Source: Chamaecyparis obtusa
Taxonomy: Eukaryota > Streptophyta > Pinopsida > Cupressales > Cupressaceae
Direction: 5' to 3'
DNA: 64,000 nt
Assembly (NCBI GenBank): GCA_027943335.1
Contig: BSBK01000522.1
Coordinates: 1,424,001 to 1,488,000, forward strand
The position numbers were made by a program, and so were the translations under genes. Below, in pieces: positions 43,148-55,035 of this stretch (position 1 is its first letter; the number at the start of each line of letters is the position of its first letter). The notes beneath the pieces were generated by a model. That model saw only the letters and a program-made list of their open reading frames with translations, was not told the origin of the DNA and searched no databases.

Positions 43148-43855
43148 CTGTAATGGCTCATGTGACTGTTGAAAACCCCAGCAGCTGCCTTATTTAATTC
43201 CAATGCTGGTCTAAAATGGCTGCGGTCTGCATCTTTATTGATCTTCTAACTCCATGCAAACTATTTTGAAGAAACTAAGAAATTTAAACACCAAACTTTT
43301 CATCCATAAATCCAATCGTGGCCTCTAAACAAGATCATCGCCATTGCACGATTCACTGGTCATTCAACCTATTCAAAGTGCTGAAAAAATTTAGAAGAAT
43401 TACCAATTCCCGAAGCTTGAATTCTGCAAACCCTAGTCTCAATGTCTCTTCTCACATTCAACAAAAAGCAATAACTTGGAATGAATCGATTTCTCTACCT
43501 TTTGGCTTTTATGATTCACAAGTAGAAAATCGATCTTGAAGCTTATTGATTACACTTCACGTAACTTGTAAATGCATTTTCTTTTGTTGCATTTGAAATA
43601 TAATATTTAATTATATCCCCTTCCCAAGCTAGGTGCCAATATTCAAACTTATAAAATAATCATTAAATGCACTTAGTGCCAAAACTATATAACAAGCTTT
43701 TATCAATATATTTAATTAAGTGAAACTTATTTAATAATCAAAAAATCAAACAATTAGCTTATTCAATTTCATTGTGGTCAACACAAAATCCAAATGTTCA
43801 TTGCCAGAGCCAAACACCTAAGTACCCTGCCAAAAATAGTAACGGGCCAAAATTG

Positions 43856-43998
43856 ACTTACTATAAATAGTAAGTCCATGTATGAAAGCTCTGCCAACGA
43901 TACCAAATCTCACACTGCCACCCACCTATTTAGGTGCTTCACTATAAATGGAAATCCTGACTTTCCTAAAATAGACACTTACTATAAATAGTAAGTGT
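43856..43998. promoter_or_regulatory. Iterated ACTTACTATAAATAGTAAGT palindromes in the LTR
   Basis: The palindrome is at 43856-43875, in partial form (CACTATAAATG) at about 43940-43950, and extended (ACACTTACTA-TAAA-TAGTAAGTGT) at 43975-43998. Two relatives are in the LTR at 37108-38643. They look like TATA-box or protein-binding repeats, but no function is shown. Confidence 0.4.
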
Positions 43999-44174
43999 GC
44001 CAAACTAATCCAAATGAAGAGCAATCCTGAACATCTCTGACATTTGGAGTGGGAATTTGCCTTTGGTTTTGCCAACTGAGACCCTCTAACCAATTGACTT
44101 AGCCTACGAGGGCCACTGTTAGGCTAATCCAAACCACCAACCATGGTGAGCTAAAAAGGGGACATTACATTGAA

Positions 44175-45927
44175 CTATAAGGCTAGGCCATAGACGTGTG
44201 CGCCCAATAGAAGAAAACTATTTTTCATCATGTCACCTTGATGCTAATGCATTGAAGGGGTGGGAAGGCACCTCCATGCAAATGAAATTCAAAGTTACAA
44301 TTGACAAGTGCAAATGGCAATGGTAGATGTGTGCTTGTATATAGAAAGGAAGTACAAAAGGTTAAAAGGAAAAAATATATCTATGGTTGAATCAAATGAT
44401 TATCAGATACACTTTTTCAAAATTAATCCAATTCAAAACAAAATTTGTACTCTGTGTACAGGTATGTGCCGGGGATATAATTGCATGCCTCTTAGAGAAA
44501 GTAATTTTTTTTGAATAAGAGAAGTTTGGAAAAAATTTACATCAAGCACTATAAAAATGTGCTTAAAAGAAAGGATGAAATTATCTTTGTATAGATTAGT
44601 ATGGCTTCAAGAAGGGCATGCTTGTGAATATAGAAGAGTCAACATGTTTTGATAAATGAGCACAAAATGCTATACAAGTGTGTGCTAGGGTGGTTGGCAG
44701 TGGCACACATTGAGTAAGGAAAATTGCTCTTTGCAAAGCTTCAACTCCTAAATGCTTGCTTTAAGGTGCAAATGAGATAGTTAGCTGCGTGCCTATCTTG
44801 AGGAAGTTGTCAGGGTACGAAAAGACAAGTCTTATGCGCTGTGTACACGTGCATCTATGGCTTGAGGATGCCCCAATATGCAGAATGCTGGTTCTAAAAG
44901 TTTAAAATGCCTTTAACATATAGACGTGTGGGAGAGGTAATGGCATGCACCTATACAGAAGGCTGCTGTACAATTTGAAAAATTGCTATATATATAGGTG
45001 CATGTCTCACAGACTGTCAATTTGTGCTGAACAAGAATTGCTTGTGAAAGGGTATATCTAAAAACAGCTAACTAGCTTTATTTTAAATGGATTTTCTTTA
45101 TATGGAGGGAGGTGCCTTTTCATGTTTTATGAATAGGTGGCAGCACATATAGATCAGCCATATTAGAATATAAGTATTCAAAATTTCAAATAGAGGAGCA
45201 GAACATAGTTCATAATTTTGTTTTATAAAATATTAAAAGAAAAATATTTTAAGAAGAATTCCAGTGTCTATTTTTGAAGCTTTATGTATTCATTCATTCA
45301 CAACTCTACAGCAGGGTCAGCAGTAGTGAATATTTGCAGCAAGAATATTAGAAAAAGATGGACATCAGAATTAATATCAAGGGCTTTTATTGTTACAAAC
45401 ATGAGACAATCACAACAGCAGCTGCAGCTAGATAATCTTGAAGGCAAACAATACTAATTGCAGCTGTATCAAGTACATTTCCTTAAAGTTCTTCTATTTC
45501 CATCTCTAGACATCTGCAACAATCAAGCTCAAATAAATCAAGGGTTCATAAATTGGCATAACAGCAGCCTAGTGCACTCAAAAGTAAGATTGAATCAGTA
45601 ATTTTATGCGCACAAAATTCAGTACTCTTCTCTTTCCTTGGAGGTGTCTTCCATCTTAGTGCATGAATACCCAAAGGTATAGGAAACTGACTTATGTTTT
45701 CTCAGAATGATTTAATCTTGAGCAAAAGGTAGAGCAAGGAGTAAGGTGGACAAAAAGTTGATAAAAAGTGGTATCATTCAAACAAGATTGTTCTCAATTT
45801 TCGTGCAAAGTCTAGAATTCATTCTAGCCTGTGCAAAACATCATGATCTTGAGAGAAGAAAGATCAGGTGAGTAGGTGGACAAGTCCTACTCAGCCTCAA
45901 ACTATAAGATATTGAGTTGATGTTTGT
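44175..45927. other. Non-coding stretch
   Basis: AT-rich; no protein-like frame longer than 68 residues and no terminal repeats found. Probably decayed transposon or intergenic DNA. Confidence 0.45.
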
Positions 45928-47160
45928 ATGGTTCATTATGAAGAAGAGCTTAGCATAGATTTGGAGGAATACGAGAAAACTTTGGTAGATAACCTAGTAG
46001 ATTGCCAAAAGAAAATTGGCAATAAATTGTTAAAAGAAAAAAAGTCAGTTGTGCCTAAAAAATTGAGTAGAGGAGAATTCAAGGATGGATTCTCTAATAT
46101 AGTCATGCTGCTAGACCAAATCACATGTTAAAGAAGAATTCTGTAGTTTCAATCCATGGATGTTCTAAATCATGAGTACTATATGACATATGCATCTAGA
46201 AGGAGCACTTTGATTGATCTTTAACTGTATGCAAAAAAAGTTGACATGATCTGAAGAAGCTCATTTATTCTGAATCACATCTTACCTTTTTTATTTGATG
46301 GCTCATCATGACCATTTCACAAGATTGAACTTTGTATGTTCATGTTAACACACTTTGGGTATATAGACAATTTCTATAGTTGGAGACTTGGAGTATATAG
46401 AGTCCCTCAAGTGCTACAAAGGGTGAATGACAATTTCCTCATGCATTGAATACAAGGGATGGAGTATCAAATACATATAATGATTTTAGAAAAGGCTAGA
46501 GCTGTCCTACTAGATTGGGCTATTTGGTACATCCGCTTTTAGTTACATTTGGTGATATGTTGCCAAGCTATCCAAGCGATAAAGTGATATCAATGGAGTA
46601 TCTTTGTCAAATTTCTAAGGTGTATTTCCTTTTGAGAGAAAGAATAGGCTTGGAGTAGGCTTCCCAATTCAATTGGCAAAATGTGTATAATGGTGCCCAA
46701 TGAAAAGTTTGTCAGCAAAAAATGATGAGATTCAATTTTTAAACCTTTCTATGAAAAACACATGTATGACATAAAATGTATTATGCAAGAAATGTCGAGA
46801 ATCAAGCACATGCATGATCATAAAATTGAGGATTTTTGGGCTAATTGTGTGGACGAGTTCAAGGTGAGAAGGGATTTCCGCCTATTGATAGTTTGCCAAT
46901 TTGTAGAGATATGGAGTTTTGAGTGATGAAGCTAATATTTTATCATGATATTTAATAAAAATAAAGTAGATTACCAACCTTTAGCTTTGGTAAATTGGTT
47001 AAATAAGGAGATTTCTTTGAATCATGAAAGGGCAAATATAGTTCTAAAGTGTAGGAGAATCTTCTTAATTTCAGAGATGATAAGGAAGTCAATTATTTGA
47101 AAAGATTAGCTGCCATTCCTAGCCAATGGTGAATGTGCTTCCTCCACAAAAGAAAAGAAA
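45928..47160 (+). pseudogene. Decayed coding region, protein unidentified
   Basis: Protein-like stretches follow one another on the + strand. The first is an open 67-residue frame (45928-46131) with ELSIDLEEYEKTLVDNLVDC and KKLSRGEFKDGF. Others are LNHEYYMTYASRRSTLIDL (about 46168), FMLTHFGYIDNFYSWRLGVY (about 46340), SDKVISMEYLCQISKVYFLL (about 46575), IKHMHDHKIEDFWANCVDEF (about 46800) and LVNWLNKEISLNHERANIVL (about 46985). Frameshifts and stops lie between them. The order and amphipathic, charged character suggest one ancestral protein of about 400 residues. I do not recognise the family; a retroelement gag or an unfamiliar transposon protein is possible. No zinc knuckle, protease or RT motif is seen. 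Confidence 0.4.
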
Positions 47161-48016
47161 AGAAAAGGAAAGATGAATAGGGTAATATGGATATACTAAT
47201 TCAAAAGAGGGAAAGTTGTGGGTGATTGCCAAGAAGAAAATTGACATTTCCACTCCAATTCAATAGAAGTAACTAGTATTGATATCTATTCTTTTGTCAC
47301 TTGTTTGTATTGTTTCAAGGCACAACATTAATGCAAATGCACTTCTTAACCCTGTTGGTTCCTTTTCTTTCTACTTGCAGATTTACAATTTGATTGACAA
47401 ACTAATGTCTCTGACTCTTTAAACCCACTCCAAATCTGACAAGAAAAATGACTAATTAACAAGGACTAAGAGATTAGTCCTTCTACACTTTGAGCCTTAA
47501 TGCTCAAGCGGGTATACCCATGGATTCACTTCTTAAAAAGAATCAATAAACTTATTTGCATTTATTCAATACAAATACTATGCATTAGTATCCTTGACAC
47601 ATTGACTGAAAGATTTTATCATATATAAGCTGATTGATGATGAAGAATTGCTTCCTAAGAACAGATTAGTGTCTTATTCTAGGGCACAGAGTCAAATACA
47701 ACCTACATCAACAGAAATTTAATTCAAACACACCCAGAACCCATAATAAGTGCTTTGCAGATTATTCCTCAAACTCTCACACTCAGACATCAAATTCTCA
47801 CAAGAACTATGAATTCTCTGAAATTATCTTTAAGAATTTACTCCTCCCTTGAAAGGAACTCAAAAACAACTTCACAATCTACTTTGTAAACCATACATTA
47901 ACTTGCTTTGCAACATTAACATATAGGAATTCAAGATCAAAACGAGAAGACATTCACAAATCTGAGATGGAATTCTAGCGTATTCTCATTAAATTTTTTT
48001 TAATATCAGTACATTG
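47161..48016. other. Left flank of Copia-2, no gene recognised
   Basis: AT-rich, without protein-like frames. It ends in CATTG (48012-48016), the left target duplication of Copia-2. Confidence 0.5.
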
Positions 48017-49841
48017 TGATGGAAATTGTCATTGATGGAAGTTTGGAGAGATACAGCCTATATCATTATAACCTATATCATTATACAACATATATGCAGC
48101 ATACACAGTGATATATAATGATCGGTGATTCAGTGATAAAGACATATGTATATACCAGGGGTTTTGAAGACAAGCGTATAGTATACATACGTAATCAGCA
48201 GTATATTCTGTAGAGATATATAAAGAGAGAGAGAGTTCAGTCAACAAAGTTTAAGAAGATAAAGAATATATGATAGACTGCATACAGAATGCATACCAGA
48301 ACAGCATATACAGATGTATACAGAAGATGAAGCATATAGTAAACCGAGATATCATAAACGGAGATTTATATATAGCATACATCTCATGTTAAATGCAGCG
48401 ATAGAAAGATATGTATTTATACGTATGTACAACAGTTATACATACAGCATATGCAGAAACGTATTCAGAATAGTATTCTAAGTGCAAACATAGTCAAAAC
48501 AGAATGTATTCATTGAATGATTGAAGAGAACAGAGTTTATATGCAGAGACGTAGCAAGTGCTGAACAGAACAGCAAGCAAGTATAGACATATTTGAAACT
48601 AGTTATGAACATTCATCAAAACGTAATAGTTGACAATTTTTTAGATGCTGCATACAAACACAGACAATGTAATGTGAGCCACATCTATTTCCCAGGCAAG
48701 AACAGAGTACTTGTGGCAGATATCATTTAGCAAATTATTATCGAAACTTTTTGATATGGGTTAAAACAATCTATATACAGCGTTTTGAATATACATGCAT
48801 TCAAGACACAGAGGATGTATAGAAGGCAACAGGTTTGAATACAAATAGAACCTAATTGAAGGATGGATATAATATATCGGCAATGGTACATATTCGAAGG
48901 TTGAACAACAGCGGTTTATTTTTTGCAGAGTTATGATATATTATTATCAAAGATTGACAACGGTAGAGACATTTTTTTAATCGAAGGTTAATAAAGTTTA
49001 TTGCTAAAACAATGGTCAAAGACGGCATATTCTAATGTGAAAATAATAATCGATATCAAAGCTTTAAAGCAAAGACAAAAGTATCGAAGGTTTAGTTAAA
49101 GCTGTTTAATAAAAAGTATATTATTAAAAAGAGATATTAACTTTAGAAAAGACACCTTTTCATGTTGAAAAGTCATTACTTCAAAAGACATAATGTTTCA
49201 TTTTAAAAATTGAATATATATATATATTCAGTTTATTATTTTGAAATGAGGAGCAGTCAGCATGTGGAGATAAAAAGAAGAGCAGCAGTAATATAAAAAA
49301 AAGAAAAAGGAGTTAAAAATTATATGTTCAGATTTTTGAATATACCATTGTGAGGATATATTTAATTAAAAATTAGAAGAAAATATTGGCTGACTTAGAG
49401 AGCAAATTGCATCCATCATCAGTTGAAGAAAGCAACAGGATAAAGGTGGAAGAAAGTTATTAAAATCAGTGAGTTGGTGCTCAGAATCCGGACAAGGGGA
49501 GTTGGTGCTCAGAATCCGGACAGGGGGAGTTGGTGCTTCCAGTAGGTCGGTGCCTGCGAAGTGTGGGAGTTGGTGCTTCCAGTGAGTCGGAGCTCATAAA
49601 CATAGGGGTTGGAGCCTCTAGTAGGTTGGAGCCTACAAAACATTGTAAAAGAATAATATAATATATAAAAGCAAATTATTTTGTGGTTTTCTCCCATATT
49701 GGGTTTCCACGTAAATATTGTGTCCATGTGCATAATTGTTTATTTGAGAATTTAAAGTTATCTTTGAATAAAGTTTTTAAAAGTTAAAATTGTTATTATA
49801 CTGATTCACCCCCCCCTCTCAATATAATCGTGTGCTCTTCA
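48017..49841 (+). repeat. 5' LTR of Copia-2 (1825 bp)
   Basis: It starts TGATGGAAATTG and ends GTGTGCTCTTCA. It contains GGAGTTGGTGCTTCCAGT-type repeats near its 3' end (49500-49640), a TA microsatellite (about 49217-49228) and C-rich CACCCCCCCCTCTC just before the end. The GTTAAAAC at 48760-48767 is the unoccupied site of the hAT insertion present in the other LTR. Confidence 0.95.
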
Positions 49842-49843
49842 AT

Positions 49844-49855
49844 TGGTATCAGAGC
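49844..49855 (+). other. Primer binding site of Copia-2 (initiator tRNA-Met)
   Basis: TGGTATCAGAGC, two bases after the LTR, is the standard plant primer site complementary to the 3' end of initiator tRNA-Met. Confidence 0.95.
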
Positions 49856-49907
49856 GGGTTCCTTCTATATAGCCTAACTGCTTGAAGGTAGATCTAAAAG
49901 AGCACAA

Positions 49908-52900
49908 ATGGCTGAAAGTTTCCAAAACAAGGCACCAAATTTTGATGGGACAAATTATGCATTTTGGAGTATAAAGATGGAAGCATATTTAAATGCTATT
50001 GGATTCGATGTTTGGCAATCAGTACTAGATGGTTATACACCACCAGCAACCCCACCAACAGATGTAGCCGGAAAGAGGAGAAGTGAAAATAATGCCAAAG
50101 CAAAACATGCTATTCTATGTAATCTAGCCGACTCGGAATTCACAAAAGTTATGCATTGTAAATCTGCAAAGGAGATATGGGACAAGTTGAAAAATATATA
50201 TGAAGGGACCGACAATGTAAAGAAGGCCAAACTTCAAACTCACCGAAGCACATTCGAAAGTTTGAAAATGAAGGAAGATGAAAACATAGCCTCATTTCTT
50301 TCTCGTGTTGATGAAGTGGTCAATTCAATAAAAGCCCTTGGTGAAGAAGTAGAAGAACAGCTTGTGGTTGAAAAGATCTTGAGATCTCTACCCATTAGAT
50401 TTGATTCTAAATTATCAGCAATAGAAGAAAGGAAAGATCTAGATAAACTTACTAAAGATGAGTTACATGGAATCCTTACCGCTTATGAAATGAGAATTGG
50501 AGACAAGGAACCTAAGAAGGAAATAGCCTTTAAAGTTTCTAAAAATAATAAGAGCAAGAAACAAATTTCAAGTGATAGTTCAAGCAGAGAAACTGATGAA
50601 GTTGAAGCTCATTTCTTAAGAAAATTGAAAAAGGGAAGTGGAAAATATAAAGGGAAGTTTCCTTTCAAATGTTTCAATTGTGGAAAGATAGGACACTATG
50701 CCTCAAAATGCCCTCAAAATAATGATGACTCAAGTGAAGATGAAAAACAAGCATACACAAAGAAGAAATGGAAAAGTAACAACAAGTTTAATAAGAAGAA
50801 AAGATATCAAAACAAAAATAAAAAGAGTTTTTATTCAAAAAAGGACAGCTCTTCAGATGAAAGCAGCGAAGAATTCCCAAGTGATGATGAGGATGAGATT
50901 CTATTCATGGCTGAAGCAGTCTCCAATGATAGTTATGAAGAAGAGGAAAACGAATTAGGTAATGAGGAAGAAGATGTTGATCTCCAAGAAGAACTTCATT
51001 ATGCATATAAACAAAATGAAAGACTAAAAAGAAAACTTTTAAAACTCAAAGAGGAAGCTACGAAAGCAGCAGAAGAATCAGAACAAACAATTGAAGATTT
51101 GAAGAATCAATTAGAAGAAGCTAAACAAGTTGAGACTAATTTAAAACTAAAAATTGAAAAATTAGAAAGAGAGTTGAAGGAATGCACCATTAATAATCTC
51201 AAGTTTGAAAAAAGTTCAGAAAAACTAAATGATATCATTGATAGTCAAAGACCTTCTTTCAACAAAACAGGTGTTGGTTTTGAAGGAAATTCAAACACTA
51301 ATAATAAATTCAAAGGCTTCATAAAAGAAGGAAGCAAATCAGTCATAAATGAATCATTAAAAGAAAACAAGCCTAAAGAAAATAAAGAAGTTGATAAAAC
51401 TAGTCATAATTTTCATGGTTATTGCTATTCTTGCAGTTGTTTTGGTCATAAAGCACGAGAATGTAGAACATCTAAACAAAATATGACAGAATGGAAAAGG
51501 CCATATTATAGATAGCATTCTTCTTACCTATTTCACGGATATTGCTACTCTTGTAACAAATTTGGTCATAAAGCTCTAAACTGCAGAAGCAAAGTGAAGA
51601 ATATTCATAATTTCAGCACACAAAATCCTTTTGCTCCATTGGTTAATTATGATATATTATGTTCAAAGTGTAACAATTTTGGACATGCTGCCCACAATTG
51701 TAGAACAATCTTTCCTATAAATCAAGCAAAGAAAGAAGATCTTCCCAAAAAGAAAGTATGGAAAAAGAAAGAAAAATCGCTATTTGTTCAAATAGCTCTA
51801 CATGCTCAAAATAAAAAGAACTGGTGGTACGTTGATAGTGGATGCTCTAGACACATGACAGGGGACAAAAGCAAATTCATCTCTTTTGAACCAGCAAATG
51901 GAGGATCAGTAAGATTTGGTGACAACTCAAAACGATACATAAAAGGAAAAGGAACTCTTAGTCTAGATCATGGTAAAACAAAAACAACTGATGTTTGGTA
52001 TGTAAAAGGATTAAAGGAAAATTTACTAAGTGTAAGTCAGTTTTGTGATCAAGGGCATAATGTGACATTTTATCCTAAAGGTTGTGAAATTAAAAAGGAT
52101 GGAAAATTAATAGCTAATGCTTGTAGGACTGCAAACAATTTGTATGTTTTACAAGAAATGAATGATGAAAAATGTTTCTTTGTACAAGAAGATGAAAATT
52201 GGCTATGGCACAAAAGATTAGGACACTTGAACTTTGATAACATTGTCAAAATCAGTCATAAAGGAGCTGTAAGAGATATACCAAAGCTATCAAAACCTAC
52301 AAATATCATTTGCAAACAATGCCAACTAGGGAAGCAAACAAGAAGCACATTCAAAACCAAGGAATATTCTACATCGAAACCACTTGAGCTTATTCATTCA
52401 GACCTTTGTGGTCCAACCAGGACAAAAAGCCTACAAGGAGAAAAATATTTTATATTATTTATTGATGACTATTCTAGGATGACTTGGGTAGCTTTCCTAA
52501 AAGAAAAATCAGAAGCGCTTGACAAATTTAAAGCTTTCAAAGAACTAGTTGAAAATGAAATGGATGCAAAAATAAAATGCCTTAGAACGGATAGAGGTGG
52601 AGAGTTTACTTCTCATGAATTTGATGAATATTGTGAAAAGAATGGTATAAAAAGACAACTTTCAGCACCTAGAACTCCCCAACAAAATGGGGTTGTAGAA
52701 TGAAAGAATAGAATTGTTCAAGAAATGGCAAGGGCAATGCTAAATGAATCTAAAATAGCTGATTCCCTTTGGAAGGAGGCAGTACATACAGCAGTCCACA
52801 TTTTGAACCGGGCACAAATAAGAGTAAATCATGATAAGACACCTTATGAGCTATGGAAAGGGAGACCAGCATCAGTCAGGTATTTCAGAATTTTTGGAAG

Positions 52901-54863
52901 TACATGCTATATAAGACGGGATGAAGATGATTTGGGAAAATTTGAAGCTAGAGCAGATGAAAGAATCTTTCTTGGATATTCTTCCAAGAGTAAAGCATAT
53001 AGATGTTACAACAAGAGACTTCACAAAATTGTAGAAAGTGCAAATGTAAAGATAGATGAAGGAAAACCATTTGAAAAGACAAATGATGAAATGCCAAGCA
53101 TATGTGAAGAAATAGAAGATCCTAAAGATGAAGAAGAAAAGGAACTAGAGCAAGAAGTTTCCAAAACCCCTTCAAAAGCAAAAACACCAGCAAAGACTCC
53201 ATCAAAATTTGTTCAAAGAAACCATCCTGAAGACTTGATTCTTGGAGATCCAGATAAAGAAGTCCAAACAAGAAGGAAATTTGTCAATACTACTGAAAGT
53301 GCACATATTTGTCTTTTATCCAAAATAGAACCGAAAGACTTCAAAGAAGCAAATGAAGACAAGTTTTGGGTGAAAGCAATGGAAGAAGAATTAAATTAGA
53401 TTGAGAAGAATAATACTTGGGAAATAGTTCCAAGACCAAAAAACAAAAATGTCATAGGAACCAAATGGGTGTTCCGAAATAAAATGAATGAAAATGGAGA
53501 AGTCACAAGGAACAAAGCTAGACTAGTTTGTAAAGGATATGCTCAAGTAGAGGGAGTAGATTTTGAAGAGACATTTGCCCCAGTCGCAAGATTAGAAGCA
53601 ATCCGGATGTTCTTAGCATTTGCAAGCCATAAAGCATTCAAGGTCTACCAAATGGATGTTAAATCAGCTTTCTTAAATGGAGACTTAGAAGAAGTGTATG
53701 TTGAATTACCTGAAGGATTTACATATTCAGAAAAGGAAGATCTTGTATGTAGACTTAGAAAAGCTCTTTATGGGCTAAAACAAGCTCCAAGAGCTTGGTA
53801 CTCAAGGTTGGACAGGTATCTTCTAGATCAAGGTTTCAAAAGAGGTATGGCAGATAGTAATCTATATATCAAATCTGAAAATAACAAACTTTTGGTAGTG
53901 GTAGTATATGTTGATGACATAATATTTGGAGGAGCAAGTGACAAAATGTGTAAAGAATTTTCCATGAATATGCAACAAGAATTTGAGATGTCCATGCTTG
54001 GTGAACTATCCTTCTTTCTTGGATTGCAAATTGAGCAAACAAATAAACGAATATTTATTTCTCAAAGCAAGTATATCAAAGAAATATTAAAGAAGTTTGG
54101 GATGGAAGATTGTAATCCAGTCAGCACTCCCATGGTTACAAGATGTAAACTCAGCAAGATGGATGAATCTCCCGATGTTAATCAATCCCTATATAGATCT
54201 ATGATAGGAAGTTTGTTATACTTAACAGCCACAAGACCTGACATTCTGCAAGCAGTTGTTGTTGTAGCTAGATTTCAAGCAATGCCAAAAGAATCTCATG
54301 TTCTAGCTGTAAAAAGAATATTGAAGTACCTGAAGGGCACTCTGGATCTTGGTTTATGGTAACCGAGAGGAAAAGACTTTTCACTTACAGCCTATACAGA
54401 TGCTAATTTAGGAGGCAATATTGATGATAGAAGAAGTACGAGTGGAGGAGCATTCTTTCTTGGTAACAGTTTAGTTTCATGGTTAAGCAAGAAACAAGGA
54501 TCAGTAACTCTATCTACCGCGGAAGCTGAGTATGTTGCAGCAGTTGCTAGTTGTACACAAGTGCTTTGGGTGAAGCAAACTCTAGGAGATATCAAGATTG
54601 AGTTTGAGAATCCCATTCCCATTTTTTGTGATAATACAAGTGCAATCAGCATTTCAAAGAATCCAGTCATGCATTTCAAAACGAAGCATATCTCAATCAA
54701 ATACCACTTCTTGAGAGAACAGGTACTTGAAAAACAAGTCAAGCTGGAATACATTAATACCAAGGAGCAGTTAGCAGATATTTTCACAAAACCACTTCCT
54801 AACGAAACTTTTGAGTATCTAAGGGAGAAATTGGGAGTACTATCACTCTCATCCATTCATTGA
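49908..54863 (+). pseudogene. gag-pol: Copia-2 gag-pol polyprotein, one frame with four stop codons
   Basis: From ATG at 49908 a single frame runs 1652 codons without any frameshift. In order: gag core (FDGTNYAFWSIKMEAYL; KEIWDKLKNIYEG, about residue 90); zinc knuckle CFNCGKIGHYASKC (about 254); acidic region and coiled coil (365-428); three more C-x2-C-x4-H-x4-C knuckles (about 505, 545 and 585); protease YVDSGCSRHMTG (about 642); pre-integrase LWHKRLGHLNF (766); integrase with SDLCGP, TDRGGEF and NGVVE (830-931); RT with [15 protein letters not shown] and YVDD (about 1335); RNase H with YTDAN and STAEAEY (about 1497-1542). Stops are TAG at codon 536, TGA at 932, TAG at 1164 and TAA at 1485. 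The TGA directly follows the catalytic Glu of integrase. All stops are single-base changes; at least two fit C-to-T or G-to-A decay. Confidence 0.95.
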
Positions 54864-54931
54864 AGTTTTCATGAGGAGTATGAGTTCAGGGGGAGCTAGT
54901 CTCTAGCCTTGGAGACCCTTTGCCATTGATG

Positions 54932-55035
54932 ACAAAGGGGGAGAGATTGAAGATGAAGGGACCAGCAAACTAAAGGGGGAGCCTTGGACAAACAGAGTCA
55001 TATATTTAGTTGCCATCAATGACAAAGGGGGAGAT
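54932..55035 (+). other. Duplicated polypurine tract of Copia-2
   Basis: Two copies of GAYGACAAAGGGGGAGA-like sequence occur, at about 54935-54955 and 55019-55035, each preceded by TTGCCAT(T/C)(G/A)ATGACAAAG. The second directly abuts the 3' LTR and is the functional primer site by position. The same doubling is in Copia-1 near 19157 and 19211. Confidence 0.75.

Larger units (their letters stand above)
42291..44169 (-). mobile_element. Solo LTR, TGTAATGTCCCC family (1879 bp), perfect TSD
   Basis: Identical TTGAA flanks (42286-42290 and 44170-44174). On the minus strand it starts TGTAATGTCCCCTTTTTAGC and ends GGGGTTACTACA. It holds four ACTATAAAT-type motifs between 43856 and 43998, a 23-bp-arm hairpin and a 181-bp tandem duplication, listed separately. 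It aligns in its first 400 bases (minus strand) with the member at 37108-38643. No coding region. Confidence 0.8.

Noticed and set aside
54392..54856. 154-residue antisense open frame
   Set aside because: It is the shadow of the Copia-2 RNase H coding strand.
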